A DNA stretch of 64,000 nt from Desulfovibrio sp. TomC (GTDB taxonomy: Bacteria > Desulfobacterota > Desulfovibrionia > Desulfovibrionales > Desulfovibrionaceae): the NCBI RefSeq assembly GCF_000801335.2, contig NZ_JSEH01000004.1, forward strand, positions 186,001-250,000. Reading direction: 5' to 3'. Positions 8,765 to 17,564 of this stretch are shown here, piece by piece. The translations under genes and the position numbers were made by a program. Under the pieces are notes generated by a model that had not been told where the DNA came from, did no database searches, and saw only the letters and a program-made list of their open reading frames with translations. The number at the start of each line of letters is the position of its first letter. Within the stretch, counting starts at the first letter, position 1.

Positions 8765-9856
8765 ATGCGCTTCCCGATTCGAATTGTGCTGACGACTGCC
8801 GTTGTGTGTCTTGCCGTCGGTCTCATGATCCTTAAATTCCGGCAGTACCTGCTCGATCCCTGGACCCGGGATGGGCAGGTCCGGGCAAATGTGGTCAAGA
8901 TCACGCCCCGCGTGTCCGGCCCGATTGTGTCGCTGCCGATCAAGGACAACCAGTTCGTCCACAAGGGCGATCTGCTCTTTGCGATCGACCCCCGGACGTT
9001 TCAGGCCGCCTTTGACAAGGCCGGCGCCGACCTGGACCAGACGCGCAACCAGATCGACAACCTGACGCAACAGGTCAAAAGCGCCACGGCCTCGCGGCAG
9101 CAATGCGAAATCGCCATTCGCAAGGCCAGTTTTGCGGTCACGAGCGCCAAGGCCCATTTTGATGAAGCCTCCAAGGATCTGGGGCGCAACGAATCCTTGG
9201 TGGCCCGGGACACCATTGCCCGGCGGGATTATGACCTGAGCAAGGAGACCAGCATCAAGGCCCAGTCGGATTTCAATCAGGCCCAGGCCCAATTGGAAAG
9301 CGCCATTTCGGCCCAGATCAAGGCCGAGTCCGAATTGGCCAGTTCCCGGGCGCTCCTTGGCGCGCCCGGCGAGGAGAATCCGCTGCTGCGCCAGGCCATG
9401 GCCCAGTGGGAGGAGGCCAAGCTCAATCTGGAGTTCACCCAGGTCCGGGCTCCGGTCGATGGCTACGTCGCCAACCTGAACCTGCGTCCGGGCAGTCAGG
9501 CCGTGGCCAACCAGCCGCTCCTGGCCCTGGTTGATGCCGACAGTTTCTGGATTGCCGGGTACTTCCGCGAAACATGTATCGGCGGTATTGCGGCCGGCGA
9601 CAAGGCCGTTGTCACGCTTATGACCTACCCGGATGCGAGAATCGAGGGGGAAGTGGAGAGCATAGGCCAGGGCGTGGCCCAGCAGGACGGATCAACCGGC
9701 GAGGACCTGCTCCCTACCATCAACCCCACCTTCGAATGGATTCGTTTGGCCCAGCGTATTCCGGTCCGGATTCATATTGTGCAAAAGCCGGAGAATGTCG
9801 TGCTGCGGGCCGGCACGACCGCTTCCGTGCTCGTTATGACCCAAACGCATTTGTAA
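8765..9856 (+). CDS. HlyD-family membrane fusion protein (AaeA-like)
   Basis: 363 aa. One N-terminal membrane anchor (about 8-26), a lipoyl/biotinyl half-motif (GPIVSLPIKDNQFVHKGDLL, about 52-71), a long helical hairpin (about 80-190, rich in Gln/Ala/Lys), a second lipoyl half near FTQVRAPVDGYVANLNLRPG (about 225-245) and a C-terminal beta-barrel. This is the periplasmic adaptor linking the FUSC pump to an outer-membrane channel, which is not encoded here. Third gene of the TetR-controlled operon. Confidence 0.88.
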   Translation: MRFPIRIVLTTAVVCLAVGLMILKFRQYLLDPWTRDGQVRANVVKITPRVSGPIVSLPIKDNQFVHKGDLLFAIDPRTFQAAFDKAGADLDQTRNQIDNLTQQVKSATASRQQCEIAIRKASFAVTSAKAHFDEASKDLGRNESLVARDTIARRDYDLSKETSIKAQSDFNQAQAQLESAISAQIKAESELASSRALLGAPGEENPLLRQAMAQWEEAKLNLEFTQVRAPVDGYVANLNLRPGSQAVANQPLLALVDADSFWIAGYFRETCIGGIAAGDKAVVTLMTYPDARIEGEVESIGQGVAQQDGSTGEDLLPTINPTFEWIRLAQRIPVRIHIVQKPENVVLRAGTTASVLVMTQTHL

Positions 9857-9997
9857 CCCTTCCGAGGCGGCGGGCAGGCAACATCGAACGGTCTGACCGG
9901 GCGGCCTCGGAGCGGTTCGGGGCAGCCATGGATTCGGGCCATAGTGAAATCGGGCAGGGACAGACAGCGTAACGGCGGCGGGGCGGGAGAGCGGTCC

Positions 9998-10026
9998 GGC
10001 AGCCCGGCAGGCACGGCCGGGCTGCC
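9998..10026 (+). terminator. Hairpin downstream of the efflux operon
   Basis: An 11-bp perfect stem (GGCAGCCCGGC with GCCGGGCTGCC) and a 7-nt loop, about 140 bp after the HlyD stop. It has no T-tract, so intrinsic termination is uncertain. Confidence 0.4.
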
Positions 10027-10062
10027 CTGGGAGCAAGGATGCGCCTGCCGGGGACCGGAGAC

Positions 10063-10097
10063 AAAAAAAGGCGGCGGGTTGCCCCGCCGCCTTTTTC
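10063..10097 (-). terminator. Rho-independent terminator of dsrC
   Basis: Perfect 9-bp stem GGCGGCGGG/CCCGCCGCC (10070-10091) with a 4-nt loop, an A-run on one side and a T-run on the other. On the minus strand it ends in seven T residues 20 bp after the dsrC stop. It may also act in the other direction. Confidence 0.9.
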
Positions 10098-10116
10098 CCT
10101 CGAAGAGAAGCGAGAA

Positions 10117-10434
10117 CTAGACGCAGCCGGTGGGCTTGGGCAGGCCGGCCATTTTGCAGGCTCCTTTGCCAGGTCCGGACGGGAACAGCTCGTAGATGTG
10201 CTTCAGCTTGAATCCGGTCACTTTGGACAGGATGCGCACCATCGGGGCGATGCCGTTCTTCTTGTAGTAGTCCTGCAGGAACTCGATGACCTTGTTGTGC
10301 TCCGGGGTCAGCTCTTTGATGCCCTCGGAGTCCTTCACGTAGTCAACCCATTCCAGGGTCCAGTCTTCAAACTTCTGCAGGAAGCCGTCTTCGTCGACCT
10401 CGAAGGTTTTGCCTTTGTACTCAACAGTAGCCAT
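10117..10434 (-). CDS. dsrC: DsrC, sulfur-carrier partner of dissimilatory sulfite reductase
   Basis: 105 aa. The start MATVEYKGKTFEVDEDGFL is preceded by AAGGAGG. It carries the DsrC hallmarks: FLQKFEDWTLEW near residue 18, the helical core, and the flexible C-terminal arm GACKMAGLPKPTGCV, with two cysteines spaced 11 apart. These form the trisulfide with DsrAB-bound sulfur and pass electrons through DsrMKJOP, which are not in this window. The gene is monocistronic with its own strong terminator, as expected for a highly expressed protein. Its neighbour on the same strand is a YcaO-domain gene. One of the most secure calls here and the main marker for a sulfate reducer. Confidence 0.97.
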   Translation of the reverse strand: MATVEYKGKTFEVDEDGFLQKFEDWTLEWVDYVKDSEGIKELTPEHNKVIEFLQDYYKKNGIAPMVRILSKVTGFKLKHIYELFPSGPGKGACKMAGLPKPTGCV

Positions 10435-10725
10435 GCGCATCCTCCTTACAAGGTTGATAATACAAGCGCCCGACAGGAGAGCCGGGCGATTCCAATGCCC
10501 CCACGCGCAGCGGGGAGGCCTCACCCATAGATCAGAGCACCCTTGATGCCCGATGGGTCGTGCTTGTCAGGGAACCGGCTCCAGTGGCAGCTTCAGGCTC
10601 CCGCGTTACTTTCCGAACGTATCCTTGAAAACCTGTTGGTGTCAACGGCTTTTCAAAGCGGAGGCGACAGCCCTGCGTCGATTTCGTCCGTTATGCTACG
10701 CTGTTGCGACAACTTTACGCAGTCT

Positions 10726-12471
10726 TTACCGACCCATGGCGGTCAATTGATCCTTGGCGAACGTGATGGAAGGGTCCAGGGCCAAGGCCGCTTCCAGGTA
10801 ATGGACCGCCAGGGCGTTCTGCCCCAGTTTGGCCTGGCACAGCCCCAGGTTGGCCAGATCCATGGCCGAGCCGGCGTCCAGCTCCAGGGCGGCGGCAAAG
10901 TCGGCGGCAGCCGCCTCGTAGCGTCCGGCCTTGTACTGGGCCACGCCGCGCAGATTAAAGTATTCCTTGACCTCGGGGCAATAGGCCACGGCCCGGTCCA
11001 AGATGGGCACGATCTCGTCGAAGCGGCCGAGCTGGGACAGGGCGTGGGCCTGGTAAAAGGCGGCCAGTCCCTTGTCCTCGGCACTGGTTTGCAAGGCCTC
11101 GGCGCAGGCGAACTGGGGTGCGGCAGCCTCGGCGTCGCCCAGGCGAAGGGACAGCACACCCTCGAAAAAGGCCACGAAGGGGGCGCTGGGGTAGATTTCG
11201 GCCAGGGCGGCCAGACCGGCGTCGGCCGTGGCCGGATCGGCTTCCTCGGCCAGCAGTCGGCCGGTGAAAAGCCCGAGGCTGGCGGCCGGGGTGCGTTCGC
11301 GAAAGAGAAAACCGGGCACCACGTTGTAGTTGGCCGCAAGGCCGAGTTCGGCATGGGTGGTGTCCACGGTCAAAAGCGGAAAGCCGCGCGCAGCCAGGGC
11401 CTCGGCCAGCTCGGCCAGCTCCTCGGCAATGTCGTCGCGCTCAAGGCCGGGCAGGCTGGACAGGGGGACAAGCGGACCTTCGGTCACCCAGGCCGCCGCG
11501 TCCACAGAGGTGAACTTGGGCAGGCCCGAGGCCTCGTAGTTGGAGAGGCTCTCGAAATCGCCGGCCAGCTGGGCCACTTCGGTCAGCGCCCGGATGGCGG
11601 CTTTGGCCGGGGAGGTCGCCGTGCCGGCCGTAAAGACGATCTCCGAGGCATGGGGGAAGGTGCCCGGATCATAGGCTAAGGCCCCGATGGTCGGCACGGG
11701 CATGTCCAGGGTGAAATCCTTGAGCCACACCTTGATGCCCTGGCTGGTGAAGGCGTCCAGGAGCTTTTGGAGCACCGGGTCCTGGAGGCTGGCCGGGTCG
11801 ATGGTGGGCTGGATGGGGCGGGTGCGGTCGATGATGGTCGAGACGTGGCGCTCGACCAGCTCGCAGGCCCCCTGGAGCACGGATTCCTCGAAGCAGTTGC
11901 CGGCGGAAGAACCGTTAAATTCGTTTAAGATCTTAAACCAATCCAGGGGCACGGCCACGTCCGTCCCCTTGGCCACGTCGGAAACGAGCGCAAAGCGCCA
12001 GGGGACGAGGTCCAGGATGCGCCGGGCGTCCGCGTCGCTTATGGTCTCGCCCACCGAGGCCTTGATGACCGACAATGGGATGAGCGCGTCGCCAAACCGG
12101 GCCTCGGCCTCGCTCCAGGTGGCCGGGAAGAATCGGTCTTCATCGCGCCAAAACGAGAAAAAACTGTAGCGCTCGGCCAGCTCCATGAGCGCCGAGGCCT
12201 CGGCCTGCTCCGGGGAGGCTCCCTTGCCCATCTGCTTGCGGGTGGGCATGACGGCCCGGGCTTCGTCGCCGCAGATGCTTAAAAAGACCGGAATGCCGAG
12301 TCGGCCGGTGTCGATGCGTTTGGTTTCGGCCAAAACGCCGGTGCCGAGCCGGGCAAAGGCGGCTTTGGCCCGGGCCACGGTCTCGGCCGGAGATATGATT
12401 TTATCCTGATCGACGGTGTAGCCCTTGGGGCGATGGGTCAGGCCCGGGGCCAGGGTGTCGCGGTGGTCCAT
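10726..12471 (-). CDS. YcaO-domain protein with C-terminal TPR repeats
   Basis: 581 aa. The N-terminal two thirds is a YcaO domain; the nucleotide-binding signature GNCFEESVLQGACELVERH (about residues 189-207) contains the Glu/Arg series used by YcaO enzymes to bind ATP, and RALTEVAQ is visible near 292. YcaO enzymes activate backbone amides for cyclodehydration or thioamidation, and some support methylthiolation. Residues 380-581 are TPR-like (FYQAHALSQLGRFDEIVPIL, FNLRGVAQYKAGRYEAAAAD, LANLGLCQAKLGQNALAVHY). It is 31 bp from the methyltransferase gene on the same strand and next to dsrC. The substrate is unknown. Confidence 0.85.
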   Translation of the reverse strand: MDHRDTLAPGLTHRPKGYTVDQDKIISPAETVARAKAAFARLGTGVLAETKRIDTGRLGIPVFLSICGDEARAVMPTRKQMGKGASPEQAEASALMELAERYSFFSFWRDEDRFFPATWSEAEARFGDALIPLSVIKASVGETISDADARRILDLVPWRFALVSDVAKGTDVAVPLDWFKILNEFNGSSAGNCFEESVLQGACELVERHVSTIIDRTRPIQPTIDPASLQDPVLQKLLDAFTSQGIKVWLKDFTLDMPVPTIGALAYDPGTFPHASEIVFTAGTATSPAKAAIRALTEVAQLAGDFESLSNYEASGLPKFTSVDAAAWVTEGPLVPLSSLPGLERDDIAEELAELAEALAARGFPLLTVDTTHAELGLAANYNVVPGFLFRERTPAASLGLFTGRLLAEEADPATADAGLAALAEIYPSAPFVAFFEGVLSLRLGDAEAAAPQFACAEALQTSAEDKGLAAFYQAHALSQLGRFDEIVPILDRAVAYCPEVKEYFNLRGVAQYKAGRYEAAAADFAAALELDAGSAMDLANLGLCQAKLGQNALAVHYLEAALALDPSITFAKDQLTAMGR

Positions 12472-12502
12472 GCAATGCTTCCGTTCGGGTAGGGGTTGCC
12501 GC

Positions 12503-13234
12503 CTAGACGACCTTTTTGGGCGTCATGCGGTAGATCTGGCACAGCTTGCGTTCCGGCTGTCCCGACTCCGGGGCGGTTTCCTTGTAGCCGACCACCCGCT
12601 CGGCAATGGTGAATTCTTCATCGGCCAGTTCCATGAACCGGGTGGCCTTGCGGGTGAAATCCTTGGCCAACAGCAGGGCGGCGTCTTTTTTGAGCGCGAG
12701 GTGGGCCAGGAAGAATTTGAGCAGGCTGCGGTAGGTGTCCTGGAGATAAAGCACCTCAGCCCCGAGGATGACGTCAAAGCGCCGGCCCAGGCGGTCGGTC
12801 GTGAAATCGGCTCGGGCGACGCTGGCCGTGTCGGCCAGGCCGTTTTGCAGAATATTGATCTGGGCAAAAAGCAGGGCGTCGGGATGGATGTCGGTGACCA
12901 GGGTGGTGAAGCCCTTTTGGGCGGCAAACAGGCCGCACAGGCCGATGCCGCTGCCGACTTCGAGCAGGGTGCGGCCGTTGGCTGGCCCGAGGTGGCGCAG
13001 GGAATGGGCCAGGAGCAGGGCGGCGGGCCAGATCGTGGCCCAGTAGGGCAGCTCGACCGGGCCGTCGCCGGCGATGGCCAACTGGCGGTCAATGAGGGCG
13101 GCTACGTCGTCTATTTGGAGAAGTTCCAGGGTTTCGCCGCCCACGGAGACGGGCTCGAAGTGCACGTCGTAGCGGCTCTTGGCAGCGTCCAGAAGTTCGT
13201 CGAGGGGGGCGTCGAGGGGGATGGCTGTGTCCAT
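12503..13234 (-). CDS. SAM-dependent methyltransferase (protein-methyltransferase-like)
   Basis: 243 aa from the ATG giving MDTAIPLDAP, with AGGGAG upstream. The class I SAM site is LLEVGSGIGLCGLFAA (about 89-104), preceded by ELPYWATIWPAALLLA, the W-P-A-x-x-L pattern seen in protein lysine methyltransferases of the Methyltransf_16/PrmA-like group. LGAEVLYL is the post-II acidic motif. Located directly upstream of the YcaO gene, so probably co-transcribed with it. A protein target is suggested by family and context but not shown. Confidence 0.78.
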   Translation of the reverse strand: MDTAIPLDAPLDELLDAAKSRYDVHFEPVSVGGETLELLQIDDVAALIDRQLAIAGDGPVELPYWATIWPAALLLAHSLRHLGPANGRTLLEVGSGIGLCGLFAAQKGFTTLVTDIHPDALLFAQINILQNGLADTASVARADFTTDRLGRRFDVILGAEVLYLQDTYRSLLKFFLAHLALKKDAALLLAKDFTRKATRFMELADEEFTIAERVVGYKETAPESGQPERKLCQIYRMTPKKVV

Positions 13235-13292
13235 AAACACTCCCTGTGCGGTATGGATTGCCGGCAATAGCGCAATCGCGGGGGCATGGCAA

Positions 13293-13322
13293 AGAAAAAG
13301 GGCCGGCTTTGTGGGCCGGCCC
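13293..13322 (-). terminator. Terminator of the tRNA-Gly/tRNA-Cys transcript
   Basis: Stem GGGCCGGC/GCCGGCCC with a 7-nt loop; on the minus strand it is followed by TTTTTCTTT. It lies 15 bp downstream of the tRNA-Gly 3' end and upstream of the methyltransferase start. Confidence 0.75.
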
Positions 13323-13336
13323 TGTCGATTTTTCAG

Positions 13337-13411
<75 letters not shown>

Positions 13412-13425
13412 TCAATGTTCGGCTG

Positions 13426-13500
<75 letters not shown>

Positions 13501-14110
13501 TCGTTTCAAGGAGCAATTTGTTTACTCGCTGCCGGCCCGGTTGTCAATGACTTTTTTCAATCTTTTCCGTCCGGTCCGACTCGGCGGGGCGGCCGCCGTT
13601 GCCGAGGCGCATAACTGTCAAAATCCGGCCCGCTCGTCAACAGGAAATTTTAAAAATTTCAAAAATGAGACATAAATATTTGTATTTAAATGATAAATTT
13701 TGAAGACCTCGTGTCGGCTGCCGGGCCGGGAAATGGTCTGTCCCGGCGGGCCGGCCCCTATGACCGGACCGCAACCCCAAATATGGTCCCCCCGCACCCC
13801 TGGTTGGCCCGTTTCCGGGACGGCCGGCAGGGAGAACGGGGCGAAGTGGAGTCCGCTTTTTTTCGGGAACGGGTGCACAAGGGGGGTATGGCCCATCCCG
13901 TGTCTTCAAGGGACTCACGGGCTTATTAAGGCCATTGGTCCTGCAACCGGCGGCCGGGTCGTCCTTTTCGGTGAAATCCGGCGGCTTCCTGTTCTCCCCG
14001 CGGGCTCGAAGCGTGGTCGGAAGGCTGAGGCCATGTCCCCCGGCCTTCCGAAACACCCCCTGGCGGGGCCAGTGGCTACGCTCACGGGCAGTACGGGCGT
14101 TTCACCACAA
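13501..14110. other. Intergenic region between tRNA-Cys and hsp20
   Basis: About 600 bp. Open frames exist on both strands (for example 13637-14056 and 13700-14128) but they overlap each other and have no recognisable domain. The most distinct part is an AT-rich island at 13640-13705 inside otherwise GC-rich DNA, which may contain the tRNA promoter. I see no gene I can support. Confidence 0.5.
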
Positions 14111-14142
14111 AAAAGGCCGGAGCGGTGAAGCTCCGGCCTTTG
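14111..14142 (-). terminator. Terminator of hsp20
   Basis: Perfect 9-bp stem GGCCGGAGC/GCTCCGGCC (14115-14138) with a 6-nt loop, followed on the minus strand by TTTTTTG. It sits about 20 bp after the Hsp20 stop codon. Confidence 0.85.
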
Positions 14143-14157
14143 GGGCGGCAAGGCAGG

Positions 14158-14616
14158 CTATGCGCCTTCGATGGGGATGTTGCGGACAGCCTCGGCTGCG
14201 TCTCGGGGGAGCGTGACGGTGAGCACGCCCTTTTCGAAGCGGGCCTTGGCTTCGGCCTCCTTCACCTTGCCGGGCAGGGGGACGACGCGGGAAAATGAGC
14301 CGTAGGCGCGTTCGATGCGGTGGTAATCGTCCTTCTTCTGCTCGTCTTCGAAGCGCTTTTCGCCGCGAAGGATCAGCGCATCGTTTTCAACACTGATGGT
14401 CACATCCTTGGGATCAAGTCCTGGCAACTCCGCCTTGACGGTGACAACGCCGTCGGCTTCGCTGACGTCCACGGCCGGATATCCGGCATCGCGGAAAAGC
14501 GGGGACAGATTGCCAAAGGGTTCGCGCCAGAATTCCTCCATCATGTCCGACAAGCTGACCGGACGATTGGCAGCCGCAGAACGCTCCCGCATTCGCGGCA
14601 ACAGATGCTTGAACAT
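14158..14616 (-). CDS. Hsp20/alpha-crystallin family small heat-shock protein
   Basis: 152 aa from MFKHLLPRMRE; GGAGG lies 8 nt upstream of this ATG, whereas the in-frame ATG at 14637 has none. The alpha-crystallin domain covers about 48-150: VDVSEADGVVTVKAELPG, ALILRGEKR, YGSFSRVVPLP and the closing KARFEKGVLTVTLPR motif. It acts as an ATP-independent holdase for unfolding proteins. Monocistronic, with its own promoter-like sequence and terminator. Confidence 0.93.
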   Translation of the reverse strand: MFKHLLPRMRERSAAANRPVSLSDMMEEFWREPFGNLSPLFRDAGYPAVDVSEADGVVTVKAELPGLDPKDVTISVENDALILRGEKRFEDEQKKDDYHRIERAYGSFSRVVPLPGKVKEAEAKARFEKGVLTVTLPRDAAEAVRNIPIEGA

Positions 14617-14654
14617 GGTCCAAACCTCCGTCAACATGAAATTAGGATATGATT

Positions 14655-14682
14655 TTCATAAGCACCCCATAGGGTCAGTCAA
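14655..14682 (-). promoter_or_regulatory. Putative hsp20 promoter
   Basis: On the minus strand TTGACT (14677-14682) is followed after 16 bp by TATGAA (14655-14660), 39 bp before the hsp20 start. A sigma-70-like reading is given; heat-shock sigma control is possible but the sequence does not decide it. Confidence 0.5.
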
Positions 14683-14710
14683 GACCGGGGCCGCATCTCC
14701 AAAAAGGAAA

Positions 14711-15829
14711 TTACGACCCGACGGATTTGCCGGTCAGCAGCTCCAGGAGTTTCCAGCCTTCTTTGGAGAAATCGCCCTCGGTGTCGCAAAGGAGCACCAC
14801 CCCGGACATATCGATCGGGGACATGAGGACCAGGGCGTAATACCCGCCGGAGCGGCCGGCGTGGAGCACGTACTCCTTGCCGCCAAAATTCATGACGTTC
14901 CAGAAATAGCCGATATAGAGCGTCGGGATCGAAGAGACATGCTTGCGCGGCAACTGGGCCAGCCGGGCGGGCGCGAGCAGGGGCGTCGGGGTCAGCCCCA
15001 GATTGGCCGCGGCGTAGGCGAGCAGGTCGTCGGCGGTGGACCGCAACGCCCCGGCGCCTTCCAGGCCGCTGACTTCCCAGTTGGGCACGACCCTGCCCTT
15101 GGCGTCATGGCCGTGGGTCATGCGGGAGCGCTGGTCCTCGGAAAGCGTCACCCGGGTGTCGGCCAGGCTTAGGGGCGTACAGATACGCTCCACCACCAGG
15201 GTTTCGTAATCGACGCCGGCGGCCCGGGCCAGCAGATAGCCGGTCAGGGCCGCGCCGACGTTGCTGTAATAGAAGTTCTGGCCCAGGGGCGCGATCAGGG
15301 CGGCCTGGGCGACGTAGCGCAGGAGCAGGCCCGTGGAATAGCCGGCCATGGGGTTTTGCGGATCTTTTGAGGGCAGGTTGTCCGGCCCTTCGGGCAGTCC
15401 CGAACTGTGGGTGGCCAGATCGAGGTAGCTCACCCACCACAGCGGCGAATCTTTGGCCAGCGTCCCGGGCGGCAGGGTGAGCCGGATGGGATCGGTGTCG
15501 TGCAGTTGGCCGGACAGGACGGCCTGGGCCAGGAGCAGGCCGGTGAAGGTCTTGGTGATGGAGCCGAGCTCAAAAAGCGTGCTGCCGTCCGGGACCTTGG
15601 CGACGCGCCCCTCGCCGCGCTGGCCAAAGCCGTAGACCTTGCGCCCGGCCGGGCTGACATAGCCCACCACCAGGCCATGTACCCGGCCCGAGCGGGTCAG
15701 ATTCTCAACAAGATGGGCCGTGGCCTGCCGTCCGGGAAGCGGGGCGGCCTGGACGCCTGGGGCGGCGGCCAGGAGGAGCAGGGCGGTTAAGAGGAGCGGG
15801 GCGGAAAACAGGAGTGGGCGTCGCGGCAT
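14711..15829 (-). CDS. Beta-lactamase-fold serine hydrolase (class C/D-peptidase family)
   Basis: 372 aa with a signal peptide (residues 1-28, cleavage near VQA-AP), so periplasmic. The active-site motifs of the beta-lactamase/DD-peptidase fold are present: S90-I-T-K (S-x-x-K), Y188-S-N (Y-x-N) and HAGRSGG near 331 in place of K-T-G, as in class C-like esterases. Likely a peptidase or esterase acting on cell-wall or small ester/amide substrates; not evidence for antibiotic resistance. The stop is 25 bp from hsp20's promoter. It follows the DUF523 gene closely on the same strand. Confidence 0.85.
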   Translation of the reverse strand: MPRRPLLFSAPLLLTALLLLAAAPGVQAAPLPGRQATAHLVENLTRSGRVHGLVVGYVSPAGRKVYGFGQRGEGRVAKVPDGSTLFELGSITKTFTGLLLAQAVLSGQLHDTDPIRLTLPPGTLAKDSPLWWVSYLDLATHSSGLPEGPDNLPSKDPQNPMAGYSTGLLLRYVAQAALIAPLGQNFYYSNVGAALTGYLLARAAGVDYETLVVERICTPLSLADTRVTLSEDQRSRMTHGHDAKGRVVPNWEVSGLEGAGALRSTADDLLAYAAANLGLTPTPLLAPARLAQLPRKHVSSIPTLYIGYFWNVMNFGGKEYVLHAGRSGGYYALVLMSPIDMSGVVLLCDTEGDFSKEGWKLLELLTGKSVGS

Positions 15830-15843
15830 GGACAGGCTCCGGC

Positions 15844-16803
15844 TCAGGCGTGGTTGCGCAGTTTGAGTTCGATGGGGTGCGGCGACAGGTAGGCCTGATC
15901 ACGTAAATAGGCCACATCGTATTTGCGGGTGTAGTGCGTAAGCAGGGTGATGGGAACAATGAGCGGCACGAGGCCCAGGCGATAGGCGTCGATCACCTCG
16001 TTTACCTCGGCTTTTTCCCCGGTCGTGAGCATTTTCTTGAAATAGCCCATGATGTGCTGGAGCACGTTGGCGTGTTTGGCCGGGGTGGCCGGCAGGGCCA
16101 AGGCCCGCATGAGCAGGGTTTCGTAGGATTGGCGCAGGGCGTCGGCCGGCCAGTTCTTGGCTTCGGCGGTCAATCGGCCGATCTGCCGGGCCAGCTCCGG
16201 GCTGTGGGCCATAAGGAGCAGCTTGTGGCTGGCGGTGAAGGCGATGATCCGGGAGAGAAGCGAGGCCTGGCCGTCGCCGGCCAACGCGGCGCGCCAGCGG
16301 GTCAGGGTGAAAATGCGTTCGATGAAGTTTTCCCGCAGCTTGTCGTCATGGAGCCGGCCTTCGTCCTCGACCGGGATCAGGGGAAAGCGGTCGATAAAGG
16401 CCCGGGCAAACAGGCCGACCCCGCGTTCGGTTGGCGAACCCTTGTCATTGTAGACCTTGACCCGGGTCAGGCCGCTTGAGGGCGACTTGGATTTGAAGAT
16501 AAAGCCGCACAGGTTTTCTTCGGCCAGTGCCGCAACGCGCCCGGCGGCCCAGGCCTGCATTCGGTCGGTGTGGTCGAGGCCGGATTTGATGGCGACCAGC
16601 CGCGGCGCGTCCGGGTCGCCGACCAGGCGCATGGCTTCCCGGGGCACGCCCAGGCCGCATTCCACTTCCGGGCACACCGGAACGAATTCGAAAGAGCGGC
16701 CCAGGGTATCTATAATATAAAGATCACGCTTATGGCCGCCGTCGTAGCGGACAGGCTGGCCGAGCAGACAGGCGCTGACCCCGACGCGGATGGTCTCGGA
16801 CAT
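15844..16803 (-). CDS. DUF523-DUF1722 two-domain protein (YbgA-like)
   Basis: 319 aa from MSETIRVGVS with GGAGGA upstream. Residues 1-145 are DUF523 (SACLLGQPVRYDGGHKRD, CPEVECGLGVPREAMRL, FKSKSPSSG), with conserved Cys residues. Residues about 190-305 are DUF1722 (SHKLLLMAHSP, KHANVLQHIMGYFKK, PLIVPITLLTHY). This fusion is widespread in proteobacteria, often near photolyase or stress genes, and has no firmly established biochemistry. Starts 129 bp divergent from the HAD gene; shares strand with the serine hydrolase 14 bp downstream. Confidence 0.88.
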   Translation of the reverse strand: MSETIRVGVSACLLGQPVRYDGGHKRDLYIIDTLGRSFEFVPVCPEVECGLGVPREAMRLVGDPDAPRLVAIKSGLDHTDRMQAWAAGRVAALAEENLCGFIFKSKSPSSGLTRVKVYNDKGSPTERGVGLFARAFIDRFPLIPVEDEGRLHDDKLRENFIERIFTLTRWRAALAGDGQASLLSRIIAFTASHKLLLMAHSPELARQIGRLTAEAKNWPADALRQSYETLLMRALALPATPAKHANVLQHIMGYFKKMLTTGEKAEVNEVIDAYRLGLVPLIVPITLLTHYTRKYDVAYLRDQAYLSPHPIELKLRNHA

Positions 16804-16931
16804 GGTTTTCCTCCAGAGGGAATTCCCGACTTGCCGGGGGGCATCTTTGCGGCTAAAGCCATCCAGGCAAATGCCAGTGTACGGGCTTTGCGCCGGCATG
16901 GGAAGCGATGCAGCCGGAATCAAGGACGGGT

Positions 16932-17564
16932 ATGGAACAATTGTGCGGGCTTACCGCCATTTTTTTCGATTTCGGCGGTGTGCTGGCCGAGGAAGGATTC
17001 CGCGAGGGACTCATCCATATCGCCCAGCAAGCCGGGCGCGATCCGGCTATCGTGGTGCCCCGGGCCTATGAGATGGCCTGGACCACCCGGTACGTGATCG
17101 GCGGTTGCGACGAGGCCGGGTTCTGGCAGGCCTTTCGCCGGGCCACGGGCATCGTGGCCGAGGACGCCGACCTGACTGAGGCCGTGCTGTCCCGCTTTGT
17201 CCCCCGGCCCTTCATGTTTGCCGTGGCCGATGCGGCCCGGGCGGCCGGACTCAAGACCGCCATCCTGAGTGACCAGACCGAATGGCTGGCCCGGCTCGAC
17301 ACCCGCCATGACGTCTTTTCCCATTTCGACAGGGTCTTTAACAGCTACCACCACGGCACAAGCAAACGCGAAGCTGCGTTTTTCCACCTCGCCCTCAAGG
17401 CGCTCGGCGTGGCTGCGGAGGCCTCCCTGTTTATCGACGATGCCGGTCACAACACGGCCCTGGCCGCGACCCTTGGTTTCAAAACCATCCTCTACCGGGA
17501 CCGGGCCTCGTTTTTTGACGAACTGGCCGCCGTGTGTCCACCCCTTGGAGCCGCCCATGTATAA
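16932..17564 (+). CDS. HAD-superfamily hydrolase
   Basis: 210 aa from MEQLCGLT with AAGGAC upstream (an ATG at 16908 is possible). Motif I is FFDFGGVL (Asp13 nucleophile; the second Asp of D-x-D is Gly, as in some subfamily IA/variant 3 proteins). Motif II is ILSDQT, and motif IV FIDDAGHN. Likely a small-molecule phosphatase or dehalogenase-like hydrolase. Its last 8 nt overlap the psd start, so it is translationally coupled to phospholipid genes; it could be a phosphatidylglycerophosphatase-like partner, but that is speculation. Confidence 0.82.
   Translation: MEQLCGLTAIFFDFGGVLAEEGFREGLIHIAQQAGRDPAIVVPRAYEMAWTTRYVIGGCDEAGFWQAFRRATGIVAEDADLTEAVLSRFVPRPFMFAVADAARAAGLKTAILSDQTEWLARLDTRHDVFSHFDRVFNSYHHGTSKREAAFFHLALKALGVAAEASLFIDDAGHNTALAATLGFKTILYRDRASFFDELAAVCPPLGAAHV

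Noticed and set aside
12425-13270. 281-aa ORF opposite the methyltransferase gene
   Set aside because: Antisense shadow of the clearly supported methyltransferase; translation is Gly/Gln/Val-rich without a family pattern.
13637-14128. Two overlapping ORFs on opposite strands in the tRNA-hsp20 gap
   Set aside because: They overlap each other, lack ribosome sites and domain patterns, and are low-complexity Arg/Pro/Gly translations typical of GC-rich noncoding DNA.
14711-15829. Antibiotic-resistance beta-lactamase
   Set aside because: The third motif is HAGR instead of K-T-G and the family includes many esterases and peptidases, so only the fold is claimed.
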